Origin: Saprospiraceae bacterium | Lineage (GTDB): Bacteria; Bacteroidota; Bacteroidia; Chitinophagales; Saprospiraceae | Direction of reading: 5' to 3' | DNA: 64,000 bases | NCBI GenBank assembly: GCA_020628645.1 | Contig: JAHDES010000016.1 | Coordinates: 1 to 64,000, forward strand | Shown here: positions 34,284 to 44,409 of the stretch, in pieces | How the letters are laid out: the number at the start of each line of letters is the position of its first letter | Numbering within the stretch: the stretch's first letter is position 1 | The notes under the pieces: model-generated | Databases searched by the model: none | What the model saw: the letters and a program-made list of their open reading frames with translations, nothing else | Told to the model about the DNA's origin: nothing | Program-made: the position numbers and the translations under genes

Positions 34284-36002
34284 ATGCGCTTTATCCTATT
34301 ATTATCCGTTTTATTGACCTACGCGTTTACGTTTACCACCTATCGAACGACTGATTATCCACAAGATTATTTTCGATCGCCAGTCGATCATACGATTTAT
34401 TTATCAGGTACTTTTGGGGAGTTACGTCCTAATCATTTTCATGCAGGCATTGATATTAAATCTCGAAATGGTAAAGTAGGACAGCCTCTTTTTGCAGTAG
34501 CAGATGGTTATGTCTCGCGTATCAAAGTTCAATCTGGCAGCTATGGAAATGTACTCTATTTCAATCATCCAAGAGGATACACAACGGTTTATGCGCATTT
34601 GCATGAGTTTCCAAAAGAAATTTCCGATTATATCAAACAAAAACAATATGAGCAACAAACTTTTGAAATAGAACTCTTTCCCAATCCAGATCAATTTTTC
34701 TACAAAAAAGGAGAAGTAGTTGGAAAATTAGGAACAACAGGACGATCCTTTGGGCCACATCTCCATTTTGAAATACGGGATACACAAACAGAAAAACCCA
34801 TCAATCCACAATTATTTGGCTTTCCCATAAAAGATAATATCCCTCCCAAATTACACCAGCTAAAAGTTTATTACCTAAATAAAAAACAAGAAACCATTGG
34901 CACTAAAACTTATGATGTCTATAAATCAGGCAATCGCTATCGAATCAAAGGTGATACTTTAGCACTCGGTGCATGGCGAATTGGTATGGCAATCAAAGCC
35001 TATGATCATATGGAAGGAGCACACAATTGGAATGGGGTTTATCAAATAGATATGCTCAATGATGATTCCCTTTGGTACAATACGACGATGGAAACCTTCT
35101 CTTTTGATGAAACACGTTACATAAATGCACATTTAGATTATGAAGAACAGGTGAGCCAAAAAAGTTATTTTAATCGTTGTTTCAAATTACCAGGAAATGA
35201 TTTATCCGTTTATAATGTACAAGTTGATGAAGGAATTATTCCATTGTCTAAGCACAAAAAGAACAAAATTAGTTTTGAAGTGAGTGATACGGACGGCAAT
35301 ACATCACGCTTAGAGTTTTGGGTGAAACGAGGGGATGTTAAAGCGCCTGAGTCCGGTACATACAATTATGTTTTACCATACAATGAAGAAAATATCATTA
35401 AAAATAGTGCCGTAGAAATTTATTTTCCAAAAGGAGCTTTGTATGAAGATTTATATTTGCAGTATCAATCTTCCGCCGATCCATCGAGTGGGGTGTATTC
35501 TTCTGTTCATCACTTACATAATTTTAAAACACCTGTACATACCTACTATGATTTATCAATTCGTCCTATTGGTTTGCCTGATAGTTTACGGTCCAAAGCA
35601 TTTATAGGTTATTGTGATAAAAAAGATAATGTAATTAATTGTGGTGGAGAGTGGAACAATGGCTGGCTCAAAGCTAAGGTGCGTGATCTAGGAGATTTTT
35701 CTATTTTGATTGATGAAATTGCGCCTAAAATTGCCCCTGTTTCGTTTAAAAGTAATATGCGAGGCTACAATCGAATGAGTTTTAAAATAACGGATAATTT
35801 ACCCACAGCTAGAAATGTAAAGGGACTTCAATTTGATGCTACGATAGATGGAAAATGGGTGTTAATGAATTACGATGCTAAAAATGATTTATTGACCCAT
35901 CGTTTTGAAGATGATTTGGAAAGTGGAGAACATGAGTTTCGATTGAGTTTACGCGATCAACAGGGCAATGAAACTATTTTTGAGCGAACTTTTCTTCGAT
36001 AA
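34284..36002 (+). CDS. M23 family (LytM-type) metallopeptidase
   Basis: 572 residues. The N-terminal hydrophobic stretch (1-20) may be a signal peptide. The M23 domain is at about 45-180: NHFHAGIDIKS (zinc His and Asp), YAHLHEF, and GRSFGPHLHFEIRD (HxH). VADGYVSRIKVQSGSYGNVLY is typical. This zinc peptidase family cuts peptidoglycan cross-links. The C-terminal ~390 residues are beta-rich repeats without a recognised name, likely a binding part. This large form with extra C-terminal domains is common in Bacteroidota. Confidence 0.9.
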   Translation: MRFILLLSVLLTYAFTFTTYRTTDYPQDYFRSPVDHTIYLSGTFGELRPNHFHAGIDIKSRNGKVGQPLFAVADGYVSRIKVQSGSYGNVLYFNHPRGYTTVYAHLHEFPKEISDYIKQKQYEQQTFEIELFPNPDQFFYKKGEVVGKLGTTGRSFGPHLHFEIRDTQTEKPINPQLFGFPIKDNIPPKLHQLKVYYLNKKQETIGTKTYDVYKSGNRYRIKGDTLALGAWRIGMAIKAYDHMEGAHNWNGVYQIDMLNDDSLWYNTTMETFSFDETRYINAHLDYEEQVSQKSYFNRCFKLPGNDLSVYNVQVDEGIIPLSKHKKNKISFEVSDTDGNTSRLEFWVKRGDVKAPESGTYNYVLPYNEENIIKNSAVEIYFPKGALYEDLYLQYQSSADPSSGVYSSVHHLHNFKTPVHTYYDLSIRPIGLPDSLRSKAFIGYCDKKDNVINCGGEWNNGWLKAKVRDLGDFSILIDEIAPKIAPVSFKSNMRGYNRMSFKITDNLPTARNVKGLQFDATIDGKWVLMNYDAKNDLLTHRFEDDLESGEHEFRLSLRDQQGNETIFERTFLR

Positions 36003-36167
36003 AATTCGGTTTCGATTTCAGACGTAAATTATAAAACAAAACGATTCATTTTAAGTTTGTTTAATAATTTGCGGATTATTTGAAATCAGAACGCAATTTT
36101 TTAAGTAGTATTAAACTATATCCTACTTCTTCCGTACAAATTAGGGCATATAAATAAAGCATTCATT

Positions 36168-36680
36168 ATGACCTTACAAGAGTTTTTTAATCTTCTTTCG
36201 GATAATCCATTTTTTGTATTAGCCTACTTTATTTTAATTCCTGTAGCCGCCTTGATTGCAGGAGTATTAGGAAAAGGCGAAGGGCATCTATCTCCTTGGA
36301 CTTATTTTTATGCTGTTTTGATTTATCTAGTCTGTGTACCAGGGATTTTCTCCATTACGCTTAATGCTTATCTTTTTTTATTTGAGAATCGACCTGTTTT
36401 AAGTACAAATATTTATACGCAAATCTTACCCATCATTTCAATGGTGGTGACACTTTTCTTAATCCGAAAAAATACCATACTAGATTATATTCCAGGTTTT
36501 GATAAATTATCAGGCTTGTTGATGTTAATTTTTGTGGTGTTGAGTTTAATGTGGGTATTAGACAAGACGCGCATCTTTGTAGTGGCATTTACGCACATGC
36601 CATTCTATTTGGTTATCTTGATTTTTGTTGGACTTTTAGTTGTCTTTCGATTTGGAATGTCGAGATTTACGAAGTCGTGA
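36168..36680 (+). CDS. Integral membrane protein, function unknown
   Basis: 170 residues with about five membrane helices (roughly 17-35, 46-66, 80-100, 112-128, 137-162). The loops GVLGKGEGHLSPWTYFYAVL and the end VFRFGMSRF suggest a conserved Bacteroidota membrane family, but I cannot name it. The gene is single, convergent with the methyltransferase gene. Confidence 0.68.
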   Translation: MTLQEFFNLLSDNPFFVLAYFILIPVAALIAGVLGKGEGHLSPWTYFYAVLIYLVCVPGIFSITLNAYLFLFENRPVLSTNIYTQILPIISMVVTLFLIRKNTILDYIPGFDKLSGLLMLIFVVLSLMWVLDKTRIFVVAFTHMPFYLVILIFVGLLVVFRFGMSRFTKS

Positions 36681-36714
36681 TATTCCCATTCGCGCAGATT
36701 TCGAAAAATAAAGC

Positions 36715-37899
36715 TTAGGTGATTTTTTGTGCCTTTTGTGGTTCAAAAAGTAATTTCTCTAAATAGTGTTCTTTTATCCCAAACTCCTTTTTGATCGCTG
36801 CTATTTCTGCTAAAGCCGTTGACTTTTTCTTGCCTTTAGTCGCTATAATCATCACATTTTTAGGGGTATGTTCAGTAGAGATAAATTCAAAGACTTGGGT
36901 TTTATAGCCGTGTGCTTCCAGCAATAAAGCACGAATACCATCTGTCAGTAGTTCCGCTTGTCGTTCTAATAAAATACCATGTCGAAGTATGGATTGCATT
37001 TCGGTAGTACATTGCATGGATTTACGCACTTGTTTATGGCAACAAGGCGCAACGATAATGGCATTAGCATCTGCTTTGATGCCTTTGGCAATGGCAATAT
37101 CAGTGGCAATATCGCAAGCATGAAGGGCGATTAAAAAGTCAATCTTATCCGACTGATAAGTTGTAATATCTTGAGCCAAAAATTGAAGCTGTTCATACTT
37201 ACAATCTTGAGCCAGCTGATTACAGAAATCCACTAGATTTTCTCGTAATTCAATACCTGTGATAGAAATATCTAATTTCAACTGATGTTTTAAATAATCA
37301 TATAAGGCAAAAGTGAGATAGCCTTTACCTGAGCCCATATCGACGATTTGAGGAGAAGTAGGAAGCTTCGTCTGTTGTAAAATAGAACTGATGATTTCGA
37401 TATATTTATTGATCTGGCGAAACTTCTTTTGTCCAGATTGAAGTACTTTTCCTGTTTGATTCGTGATGCCTAATGCTTTGAGATATGGATTGTTTTCTGC
37501 GAGAATGAGCCGTTTTTTTTGCTTATCATGAGTAATAGATGGTGCTTCATTTTTTTGGTTTTGAATAAGTAATCGTGCTTTTCGCTTTTTATTCAATTGA
37601 AGGCTGATCTTTTGTTCACTAGTGAGTAAATCAACATTTAAAAAGGAATTACCAATCCACTCTTGCAAAAGAAGTAGCAGTTCTTCTAAGGCATAATTTT
37701 TAACTTCATCTTTTGTCGTAAAACGATAAGTACAAGAGATTTTGGTTTGCCCTTTTATCTCAATTCGTCGCCCATAAATATTTTTTAAGTCTTTGTTTGA
37801 ACCAACAGGCTTACTACAAGTTAATTTAACAAATTGCTTTGCTTTGAAACTTGTTTGTAATAACTGTAAAAATTGTTCTGTAGGCGAGTTATTATTCAT
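36715..37899 (-). CDS. Class I SAM-dependent methyltransferase
   Basis: 394 residues. The C-terminal half (from about 170) has the Rossmann methyltransferase motifs: IVDMGSGKGYLTFALYDYL (motif I), ITGIELRENLVDFCNQL, and IDFLIALHACDIATDIAIA (the ALHACD pattern). IVAPCCHKQVR follows. The N-terminal half resembles a substrate-binding domain with a KRKARLL segment. The pattern DFLIALHACDxATD is typical of a family annotated as SAM-dependent methyltransferase; the substrate may be RNA, but this is not shown. Confidence 0.85.
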   Translation of the reverse strand: MNNNSPTEQFLQLLQTSFKAKQFVKLTCSKPVGSNKDLKNIYGRRIEIKGQTKISCTYRFTTKDEVKNYALEELLLLLQEWIGNSFLNVDLLTSEQKISLQLNKKRKARLLIQNQKNEAPSITHDKQKKRLILAENNPYLKALGITNQTGKVLQSGQKKFRQINKYIEIISSILQQTKLPTSPQIVDMGSGKGYLTFALYDYLKHQLKLDISITGIELRENLVDFCNQLAQDCKYEQLQFLAQDITTYQSDKIDFLIALHACDIATDIAIAKGIKADANAIIVAPCCHKQVRKSMQCTTEMQSILRHGILLERQAELLTDGIRALLLEAHGYKTQVFEFISTEHTPKNVMIIATKGKKKSTALAEIAAIKKEFGIKEHYLEKLLFEPQKAQKIT

Positions 37900-38015
37900 T
37901 TAAACGTATTAAACTCATAAGATTTAGTGTAAAAATACTATTTTTAGCATTCCAAACCCAGCAAACTTACACTAGCTTGAAACTCAAGTATAGTTCTTAG
38001 ATAAAACAATACAAA

Positions 38016-41003
38016 ATGAAAAAAATCACCCTCCTTTTCCTCTTTATTAGTGGATTTTTATTCACCTATGCCCAAGAAACCTTTCCTACCAATGGTGTAA
38101 AAGATAGTCGAGATGATTGGTATGCTTTTACCAACGCCACCATTTATACGGATTACAATAAAAAAATAGAAAATGCCACCTTGATTATCAAAAAAGGTAA
38201 AATTGAGGCAGTAGGACAAGGCGTACGTATTCCAAAAGGGGCAGTAGAAATTGATCTTGCAGGAAAGTATATTTATCCTTCCTTTATAGAATTGCAATCT
38301 AATTATGGAATGCCAGAAGATAAAAAAGGAGAAGGAGGAAATCCTTGGTCAGGCAATCAGCAAATGGTATCTAAAAAAGATGGAGCGTATAGTTGGAACC
38401 AAGCCTTAAAAACAGAATTTAATGCCCATACTGCTTTTAGTACCAATGAAAAAGCGGCAAAGGAATTACGTAAAGCGGGTTTTGGAACAGTATTATCTCA
38501 CCAAATGGATGGTATTTCAAGAGGAACATCTTGCTTGGTGACGCTGGGCAATCAACAAGAACATAAAGAATTAATCCAATCCAATGTTGGGCATCATTTC
38601 TCTTTCCGTAAAGGAACTTCTACCCAATCATATCCAGGGTCTTTGATGGGATGTATTGCACTCATTCGCCAAACCTATTTAGATGGATTATGGTACGAAA
38701 ATCATGGTTATAAAGAAGAGAAAAATTTATCGCTTGAAGCATGGAACAAAGTACAAAACTTACCGCAGTTTTTTGAAATTGGTAATAAACAAGAAGCCCT
38801 TCGTGCTGCTAAAATTGCAAAAGAATACAACAAAACCTACATCCTTTATGGTACAGGAGATGAATACCAACGCCTAGATGATATAAAAGCTACAGGATCT
38901 CCCTTGGTGATTCCCGTTCAATTTCCAAAAGCTTATGATGTAGAAGATCCTTTCGAAGCGATGCAAATTGATTTAGCGGATTTAAAACATTGGGAATTAG
39001 CTCCAACTAATTTAGCACATTTAACGAATGCAGGGATTGAAGTGGCTATTACTACAAATAAACTCAAAGCAAAAGATGCTTTACTTGTTAATATTCGAAA
39101 AGCCATCAAAAATGGATTATCCAAAGAAAATGCTTTAAAAGCATTGACCTATACCCCCGCAAAATTAGCCAATGCTAGCAATGTAGTAGGTAGCCTTTCT
39201 ACGGGTAAATTAGCAAATTTCTTAATCACTTCAGGCGATCTTTTTGAAGATAAAACTGCAATTCATCATAATTGGGTACAAGGAAAACCCTTCGTTTTGA
39301 AAGCTTTAGAAGAAGTCGATTTAAGTGGTAATTATGATTTGAAAGTGGGAGATGATACCTATAAACTCAAAGTAGAAAAGACTAAAATGTCTATCGTTGT
39401 GAATGATTCTACTACAACGAAAGTTAATCACTCCTACAAAAATGGCTTAATGAGTATCTCATTTAAACCAGAAGGTGCAAAACGTATGCTTCGTTTATCA
39501 GGCTCAAAAGGGGCGAATAAATGGTCAGGAAAAGGACAAACAGGAAATGGTTCTTGGGTCAATTGGGTAGCGACACCTTCCACTTCAACAGATAATACAG
39601 AAGAAAAAACGGATAAAAAAGAAGAATCAAAAAAGGACAAAAAAGCAGTAGCTGAAATGGGAGCGATAACCTATCCATTCCTGCCTTATGGTTGGAAAGA
39701 AGCCCCAAAAACGGAAAAAGTACTCTTCAAAAATGCGACTGTTTGGACGAATGAGGCAGAAGGAATTGTAGAAGGTATGGATGTCCTAATTGATAATGGA
39801 AAAATTATTCAAGTCGGAAAAGATTTAAGTGATCGTTCGGCGACTACAGTTGATGCTACAGGCAAACATTTAACGAGTGGCATTATAGATGAACATTCGC
39901 ATATTGCGATTTCGAGAGGAGTAAATGAATGTACGCAAGCGAGTACCGCAGAAGTGCGCATTGGTGATGTCATTGATTCCGATGATATTGATATTTATCG
40001 TCAATTAGGCGGTGGTGTAACTATTTCTCAATTATTACATGGTTCTTGTAATCCTATTGGTGGACAATCGGCTTTGATTAAATTGCGCTGGGGCTATGCA
40101 CCTGAAGCGATGAAATTTGGAAGTGCGCCTGGGTTTATCAAATTTGCCTTAGGGGAGAATGTAAAGAAATCAAGATCATCTTCTAATAATCGTTTCCCCG
40201 ATACGCGGATGGGGGTAGAGCAAGTGTATGTCGACCATTTTACACGGGCAAAAGATTATAAAAAACGCCAACAATCAGGAGATCGTACCCTTCGAAGAGA
40301 TTTAGAAATGGAGACGCTGGTAGAAATTTTAGATAGCAAACGCTTTATTACTTGCCATTCTTATGTACAATCCGAAATCAATATGTTGATGCATGTAGCG
40401 GATGATATGGGCTTTAAAGTAAATACTTTTACGCATATTTTGGAAGGTTATAAAGTAGCTGATAAAATGAAAGCACACGGCGCAGCAGGTTCTTCTTTTT
40501 CAGATTGGTGGGCGTACAAATATGAGGTAATTGATGCGATTCCTCAAAATGGAGAAATCATGCACGATCAAGGCGTGACCGTTGCTTTCAATTCAGATGA
40601 TGCCGAAATGGCGCGTCGCCTTAATCAAGAAGCCGCTAAAGCAGTGATGTACGGCAATGTAAGTGAAGAAGATGCGTGGAAATTTGTTACGCTCAATCCT
40701 GCTAAAATTTTGCACATTGATGATCGTGTAGGAAGTATCAAAGTAGGAAAAGATGCAGATTTAGTGCTTTGGTCAGAACATCCAATGTCGGTTTATGCCA
40801 AAGCAGATATGACCTACATTGATGGAATTAAATTCTTCGACCGAGAACTCGACAAGCAATTACAAGTAGAAATTCGAGAAGAACGCGCTCGTCTCATCCA
40901 AAAAATGCTCGCTGAAAAACAAAATGGCGGAGCAACTCAAAAAGCTAAAGGTCGATGGAAACACCACTATCATTGTGATGATGACCATGATGAGATGTAT
41001 TGA
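38016..41003 (+). CDS. Exported two-domain amidohydrolase
   Basis: 995 residues: a signal peptide (ending TYAQ) and two amidohydrolase-like halves. The first (about 30-430) has the family fold signs but lacks the metal-binding HxH (PSFIELQSNYG stands in its place). The second (about 565-960) has DEHSHIAISRG (HSH), CHSYVQSEIN, FTHILEGYKVADKM and the end FNSDDAEMARRLNQEA, so only this half should be active. KVGKDADLVLWSEHP is the usual family end. The extreme C-terminus is rich in His, Asp and Glu (KHHYHCDDDHDEM). The substrate is unknown; imidazolonepropionase-like or dipeptidase-like enzymes are nearest. It probably acts in the periplasm. Confidence 0.9.
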   Translation: MKKITLLFLFISGFLFTYAQETFPTNGVKDSRDDWYAFTNATIYTDYNKKIENATLIIKKGKIEAVGQGVRIPKGAVEIDLAGKYIYPSFIELQSNYGMPEDKKGEGGNPWSGNQQMVSKKDGAYSWNQALKTEFNAHTAFSTNEKAAKELRKAGFGTVLSHQMDGISRGTSCLVTLGNQQEHKELIQSNVGHHFSFRKGTSTQSYPGSLMGCIALIRQTYLDGLWYENHGYKEEKNLSLEAWNKVQNLPQFFEIGNKQEALRAAKIAKEYNKTYILYGTGDEYQRLDDIKATGSPLVIPVQFPKAYDVEDPFEAMQIDLADLKHWELAPTNLAHLTNAGIEVAITTNKLKAKDALLVNIRKAIKNGLSKENALKALTYTPAKLANASNVVGSLSTGKLANFLITSGDLFEDKTAIHHNWVQGKPFVLKALEEVDLSGNYDLKVGDDTYKLKVEKTKMSIVVNDSTTTKVNHSYKNGLMSISFKPEGAKRMLRLSGSKGANKWSGKGQTGNGSWVNWVATPSTSTDNTEEKTDKKEESKKDKKAVAEMGAITYPFLPYGWKEAPKTEKVLFKNATVWTNEAEGIVEGMDVLIDNGKIIQVGKDLSDRSATTVDATGKHLTSGIIDEHSHIAISRGVNECTQASTAEVRIGDVIDSDDIDIYRQLGGGVTISQLLHGSCNPIGGQSALIKLRWGYAPEAMKFGSAPGFIKFALGENVKKSRSSSNNRFPDTRMGVEQVYVDHFTRAKDYKKRQQSGDRTLRRDLEMETLVEILDSKRFITCHSYVQSEINMLMHVADDMGFKVNTFTHILEGYKVADKMKAHGAAGSSFSDWWAYKYEVIDAIPQNGEIMHDQGVTVAFNSDDAEMARRLNQEAAKAVMYGNVSEEDAWKFVTLNPAKILHIDDRVGSIKVGKDADLVLWSEHPMSVYAKADMTYIDGIKFFDRELDKQLQVEIREERARLIQKMLAEKQNGGATQKAKGRWKHHYHCDDDHDEMY

Positions 41004-41237
41004 TAATTTCATTTATTAAAGTATATTGTTAATTTTTTCGCGTCTTCTTTGTTAAAACTCAACAACACCTTGTTTGGTATTATAAAAAATCATAATTTAG
41101 CTTTTGTACAAATCTTGTTTGAGTATATGAGTAACGCTTAAATCTTGGAAAGTGTACGCCAAACAAAAAAGTAATTACTTTCCTTGTAACAAGTATAAAC
41201 TCAGTCATTACTAAAACAACAAAAGGGATATCCCCAA

Positions 41238-41257
41238 TCTTTCTTGTAAAAGAAAGA
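41238..41257 (+). other. Leader hairpin of the 41281 protease
   Basis: TCTTTCTT (41238-41245), a GTAA loop and AAGAAAGA (41250-41257) form an 8-bp stem 23 bases before the ATG. GGGATATCCC lies just upstream, at about 41225-41234. They could affect message stability or translation. Confidence 0.4.
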
Positions 41258-41280
41258 ATTCATCTCAAAACTAAAGCATT

Positions 41281-43176
41281 ATGAAAAGATTCCAAATGAG
41301 TCTCCCTACAGTACAGTACAAACTTACTTGTCTCTTGATGATTTTTTCTTCCTTTCTACTCGCGCAAAAAATTGAATTAGATCAAACGATTGATCGCCCT
41401 ACTGGTATTACGGAAGAACGCTCTCAATTCCTAGACGAATTACTAAATGATCCAGATACAGAGGTATTGCATTATTTTGATACAAAAGAATTACTGGGAC
41501 ACCTCCTCTCTGATAAAGAAGTGACTTCCATCGATTTATCTATTGATGAAGCCAATCTACCTATTGAAGTAATGTTAAATCAAACAGATAATTTGGGTGG
41601 ACAATTTTGGTATGGTCGAAGTAGAGACGAAAAAAACCTTTTAGGACTTTATACTCATCCTGAAAATCCTTATTTAGCTGGCTTTATACAATCTTCAAGA
41701 GGAAACTATGAAATTCATGCGGTTTCAAAGGGCGTTTCTGCATTAAGAAGAGTAACACCTCGCCTTAGTGGCGAAATCTGTGGAATTAAAGACCCCGATC
41801 CAGAGCCACCTACCCCTCCCATTGATGAACAATTTGAACTATGCGATCATGATGCAGACTGTACTGCCGAGGTAGATGTTTTAGTCTTTATTCCTCAAGA
41901 CGTTTTACCTAATCTTATAGCACAAGGATTAAGTCATTTTGAACGTTGGTTTTACATTATGGCAGGTTTGAATACTTTTCCTGCTGCTTTAGCCAATACT
42001 GGTATAGATGGAATTACTATTAATTGGCATTTTGAGAGTATTGATTTTGAATATCCTACTGACCTTGATGCAGAAGAAGTAATAAAAGCGTTTGTTAATC
42101 AGGTAGGTAGTTATAGAACTAGTGTAGGAGCAGATTTAGCTATCATGCTTTCTGCAACTAACTTAGATGGGTTTATAGCTGGAATAGTTAATGGTTTAGG
42201 CCCTTTTGTAGGGAATGCATTTGCAATAATACACATAGAAGAGATGTTTGCTCCGCGGTGGACTTTTGCCCATGAAATGGGGCATTTGTTTGGTGGACGA
42301 CATAATAGAACTTACATAGGTAATTGCACTTTTAGTTGTGATTTAGATGCAGATGATGAGCATCCTTGTAGTCATGGTGTACGTTTTGGATTTGGGGAGA
42401 TTGATCGAACTACAATGGCTGTTATGGGAGGAGATAATGCTCTTCCTTCGTCCGAGCGTATGCTCCAATTTTCAGATGTAGATGGTATTGGTGATGATAT
42501 TAACTCCAATGGTACTACTATAGAAATTATGGGCTGCATTGTAGCCAATTATATGACCCCACAACCAATGAGTGTAGAACTCAATCCTGTACAATATCCC
42601 ATTTGTATTGACGATGGTCAATTTTCTGTTGTAGCGACAGTTTTTGAAGCAAGTATTGTGCTACCTGGACATCCCCCCTATACTTATGAGTGGTCGGTCT
42701 CCCAAGGCACAATTACGCCAAATGGAGATGGGAGTAGTGCTACTGTTCAATTTAATTGTGCTGTAGCATGTACCATAAGTGTAACGTGTACTGTAACCTC
42801 TGATGATGGAGAGGTAGTTACAACTTCCATTGATGTTTCGATAGAAGAAGGTGTATGCTCTGGAGGAGGGGGAGGGCAAAACTTAGTATCAAATGATAAC
42901 AAACAAGTGGTTTTAGGAAAACATAAGATGCTCAATAAGGAGAACACAATTATTTCTATTTCACCCAATCCTGTGAGTACTCTTTTGTACCTAGATATAC
43001 CATTAGACGCATCGTTTAATTACACCATTTACGATTTAAGTGGTAGGATACAGTTAGAACAATTGGAAGCTGATAGAACTAATACTATTGACGTCAGTAC
43101 ACTAAACAAAGGTATCCACTTTATTAAAGTATCTACCTCTACAGAAGATACCATTCTTCGATTTATAAAACAATAA
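41281..43176 (+). CDS. T9SS-secreted metzincin-type metalloprotease
   Basis: 631 residues. The signal peptide covers 1-29 (ending LLAQ). A propeptide-like region is followed by a domain with cysteine pairs; the zinc site HEMGHLFGGRH is at residues 331-341, the metzincin HExxHxxGxxH, as in reprolysin/M12B-like peptidases. A likely Met-turn is TMAVMGGDN. A PKD-like domain follows (about 450-525), then a glycine stretch and the T9SS type A sorting domain (ISPNPVSTLLY, KGIHFIKV). It should act on proteins outside the cell. Two related lipoproteins follow; the first starts four bases after the stop, so they may be co-transcribed. Confidence 0.88.
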   Translation: MKRFQMSLPTVQYKLTCLLMIFSSFLLAQKIELDQTIDRPTGITEERSQFLDELLNDPDTEVLHYFDTKELLGHLLSDKEVTSIDLSIDEANLPIEVMLNQTDNLGGQFWYGRSRDEKNLLGLYTHPENPYLAGFIQSSRGNYEIHAVSKGVSALRRVTPRLSGEICGIKDPDPEPPTPPIDEQFELCDHDADCTAEVDVLVFIPQDVLPNLIAQGLSHFERWFYIMAGLNTFPAALANTGIDGITINWHFESIDFEYPTDLDAEEVIKAFVNQVGSYRTSVGADLAIMLSATNLDGFIAGIVNGLGPFVGNAFAIIHIEEMFAPRWTFAHEMGHLFGGRHNRTYIGNCTFSCDLDADDEHPCSHGVRFGFGEIDRTTMAVMGGDNALPSSERMLQFSDVDGIGDDINSNGTTIEIMGCIVANYMTPQPMSVELNPVQYPICIDDGQFSVVATVFEASIVLPGHPPYTYEWSVSQGTITPNGDGSSATVQFNCAVACTISVTCTVTSDDGEVVTTSIDVSIEEGVCSGGGGGQNLVSNDNKQVVLGKHKMLNKENTIISISPNPVSTLLYLDIPLDASFNYTIYDLSGRIQLEQLEADRTNTIDVSTLNKGIHFIKVSTSTEDTILRFIKQ

Positions 43177-43180
43177 TCTT

Positions 43181-43726
43181 ATGCGACATCTACTTATAGC
43201 AAGTGGTATAAGCTTGCTTTGTATACTCATTGCTTGTCACCCTTATCAAGATGAAACGATCCTCTGGGAGACGGGCACACAAACCTATGGTTGGGTGGAA
43301 GGTAGTATTAATGGATTGGGATTTGACGCTAGTGCTTATTGGCGACCTTATCTTGGTGATAGTAGTAGGTATTATATTGTATTAACTACTCATACTTTAG
43401 CAGGCGGATTAAGCGAATCATTTAGAATTTTAGGACTAGAATGGGAAAAAGGAAAAGGGCGTTACAGAATAGAGGACGGCGATACGGATGATGATATTGT
43501 TACTGCAAGATATAGTTTATACGAAGAGGATGGGCATGTTGCCCTTGGTCGTTATTATCTTGATCCCCAAAAGAATAGTTGGGTACGTATTACTCATGCA
43601 GATAAAGAAGCAGGTATTGTAGAGGGGAAGTTTGAGTTGCATTTCGAAAACCGAGATGCACTAGAGGGCTTACCCGATAAAGTATCCATCAAAAATGGGC
43701 GTTTTGAGGTGGAAGAGTATCAGTAG
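43181..43726 (+). CDS. Lipoprotein, tandem copy A (unknown function)
   Basis: 181 residues. Lipoprotein signal with lipobox LIAC (Cys19). The mature part begins with NPY/HPY-DETILWETG and includes INGLGFDASAYWRPYLGDSS; I recognise the style of small Bacteroidota lipoproteins with a beta-sandwich but no named family. It directly follows the metzincin gene and has a near-identical second copy 74 bases later (see 43801). Close homology over most of its length shows a recent duplication. Confidence 0.75.
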   Translation: MRHLLIASGISLLCILIACHPYQDETILWETGTQTYGWVEGSINGLGFDASAYWRPYLGDSSRYYIVLTTHTLAGGLSESFRILGLEWEKGKGRYRIEDGDTDDDIVTARYSLYEEDGHVALGRYYLDPQKNSWVRITHADKEAGIVEGKFELHFENRDALEGLPDKVSIKNGRFEVEEYQ

Positions 43727-43800
43727 TATCTTAAATAAGATGATTCATCTAAGATAAAAATAATCTTAGAGGAATCTATTTTTATAAAACATTAATGCTT

Positions 43801-44346
43801 ATGCGATATCTACTTATAGCAAGTGGTATAAGCTTGCTTTGTTTACTTATTGCTTGTAATCCTTATAAGGATGAAACGATCCTCTGGGAGACTGGCACAC
43901 AAACCTATGGTTGGGTGGAGGGTAGTATTAATGGATTGGGATTTGACGCTAGTGCTTATTGGCGACCTTATCTTGGTGATAGTAGTAGGTATTATATTGT
44001 ATTAACTACTCATACTTTAGCAGGCGGATTAAGCGAATCATTCAGAATTTTAGGACTAGAATGGAATAAAGGAAAAGGTCGTTATACTGTTGTAGAAGGT
44101 GATACGGATGACGGAATTATCATAGCGAAGTATAGTTTATATGAAGAAGACGGTCATGTTCCTATAGGTCATTATCATCTTGATCCCAAGAAAAATAGCT
44201 GGGTACGAATTACACATGCTGATAAAGAGGCAGGTATTGTAGAGGGGAAGTTTGAGTTGCATTTCGAAAACCGAGATGCGCTAGAGGGCTTACCCGATAA
44301 AGTATCCATCAAAAATGGGCGTTTTGAGGTGGAAGAGTATCAGTAG
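43801..44346 (+). CDS. Lipoprotein, tandem copy B (unknown function)
   Basis: 181 residues from the ATG at 43801, chosen to match copy A; an ATG at 43795 adds two residues. It is the duplicate of the 43181 gene: the first ~290 bases and the last ~120 bases are nearly identical to copy A, while about 43460-43610 of A and its counterpart in B differ at many third positions and some residues (KGRYRIEDGD against KGRYTVVEGD). Lipobox LIAC with N-P-Y after it. The terminator at 44371-44401 ends the unit. Confidence 0.75.
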   Translation: MRYLLIASGISLLCLLIACNPYKDETILWETGTQTYGWVEGSINGLGFDASAYWRPYLGDSSRYYIVLTTHTLAGGLSESFRILGLEWNKGKGRYTVVEGDTDDGIIIAKYSLYEEDGHVPIGHYHLDPKKNSWVRITHADKEAGIVEGKFELHFENRDALEGLPDKVSIKNGRFEVEEYQ

Positions 44347-44370
44347 TAAGTTTTCTATTTTTTTAAAAGC

Positions 44371-44401
44371 AGTCCGAATAGCTTAACAAACTATTCGGAC
44401 T
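44371..44401. terminator. Bidirectional terminator
   Basis: AGTCCGAATAG (44371-44381) and CTATTCGGACT (44391-44401) form a perfect 11-bp stem. There is T-rich sequence on the left for the minus-strand bcp message, read as CTTTTAAAAAAAT, and a short T-run on the right for the lipoprotein unit. Confidence 0.85.
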
Positions 44402-44409
44402 GTTCTATT

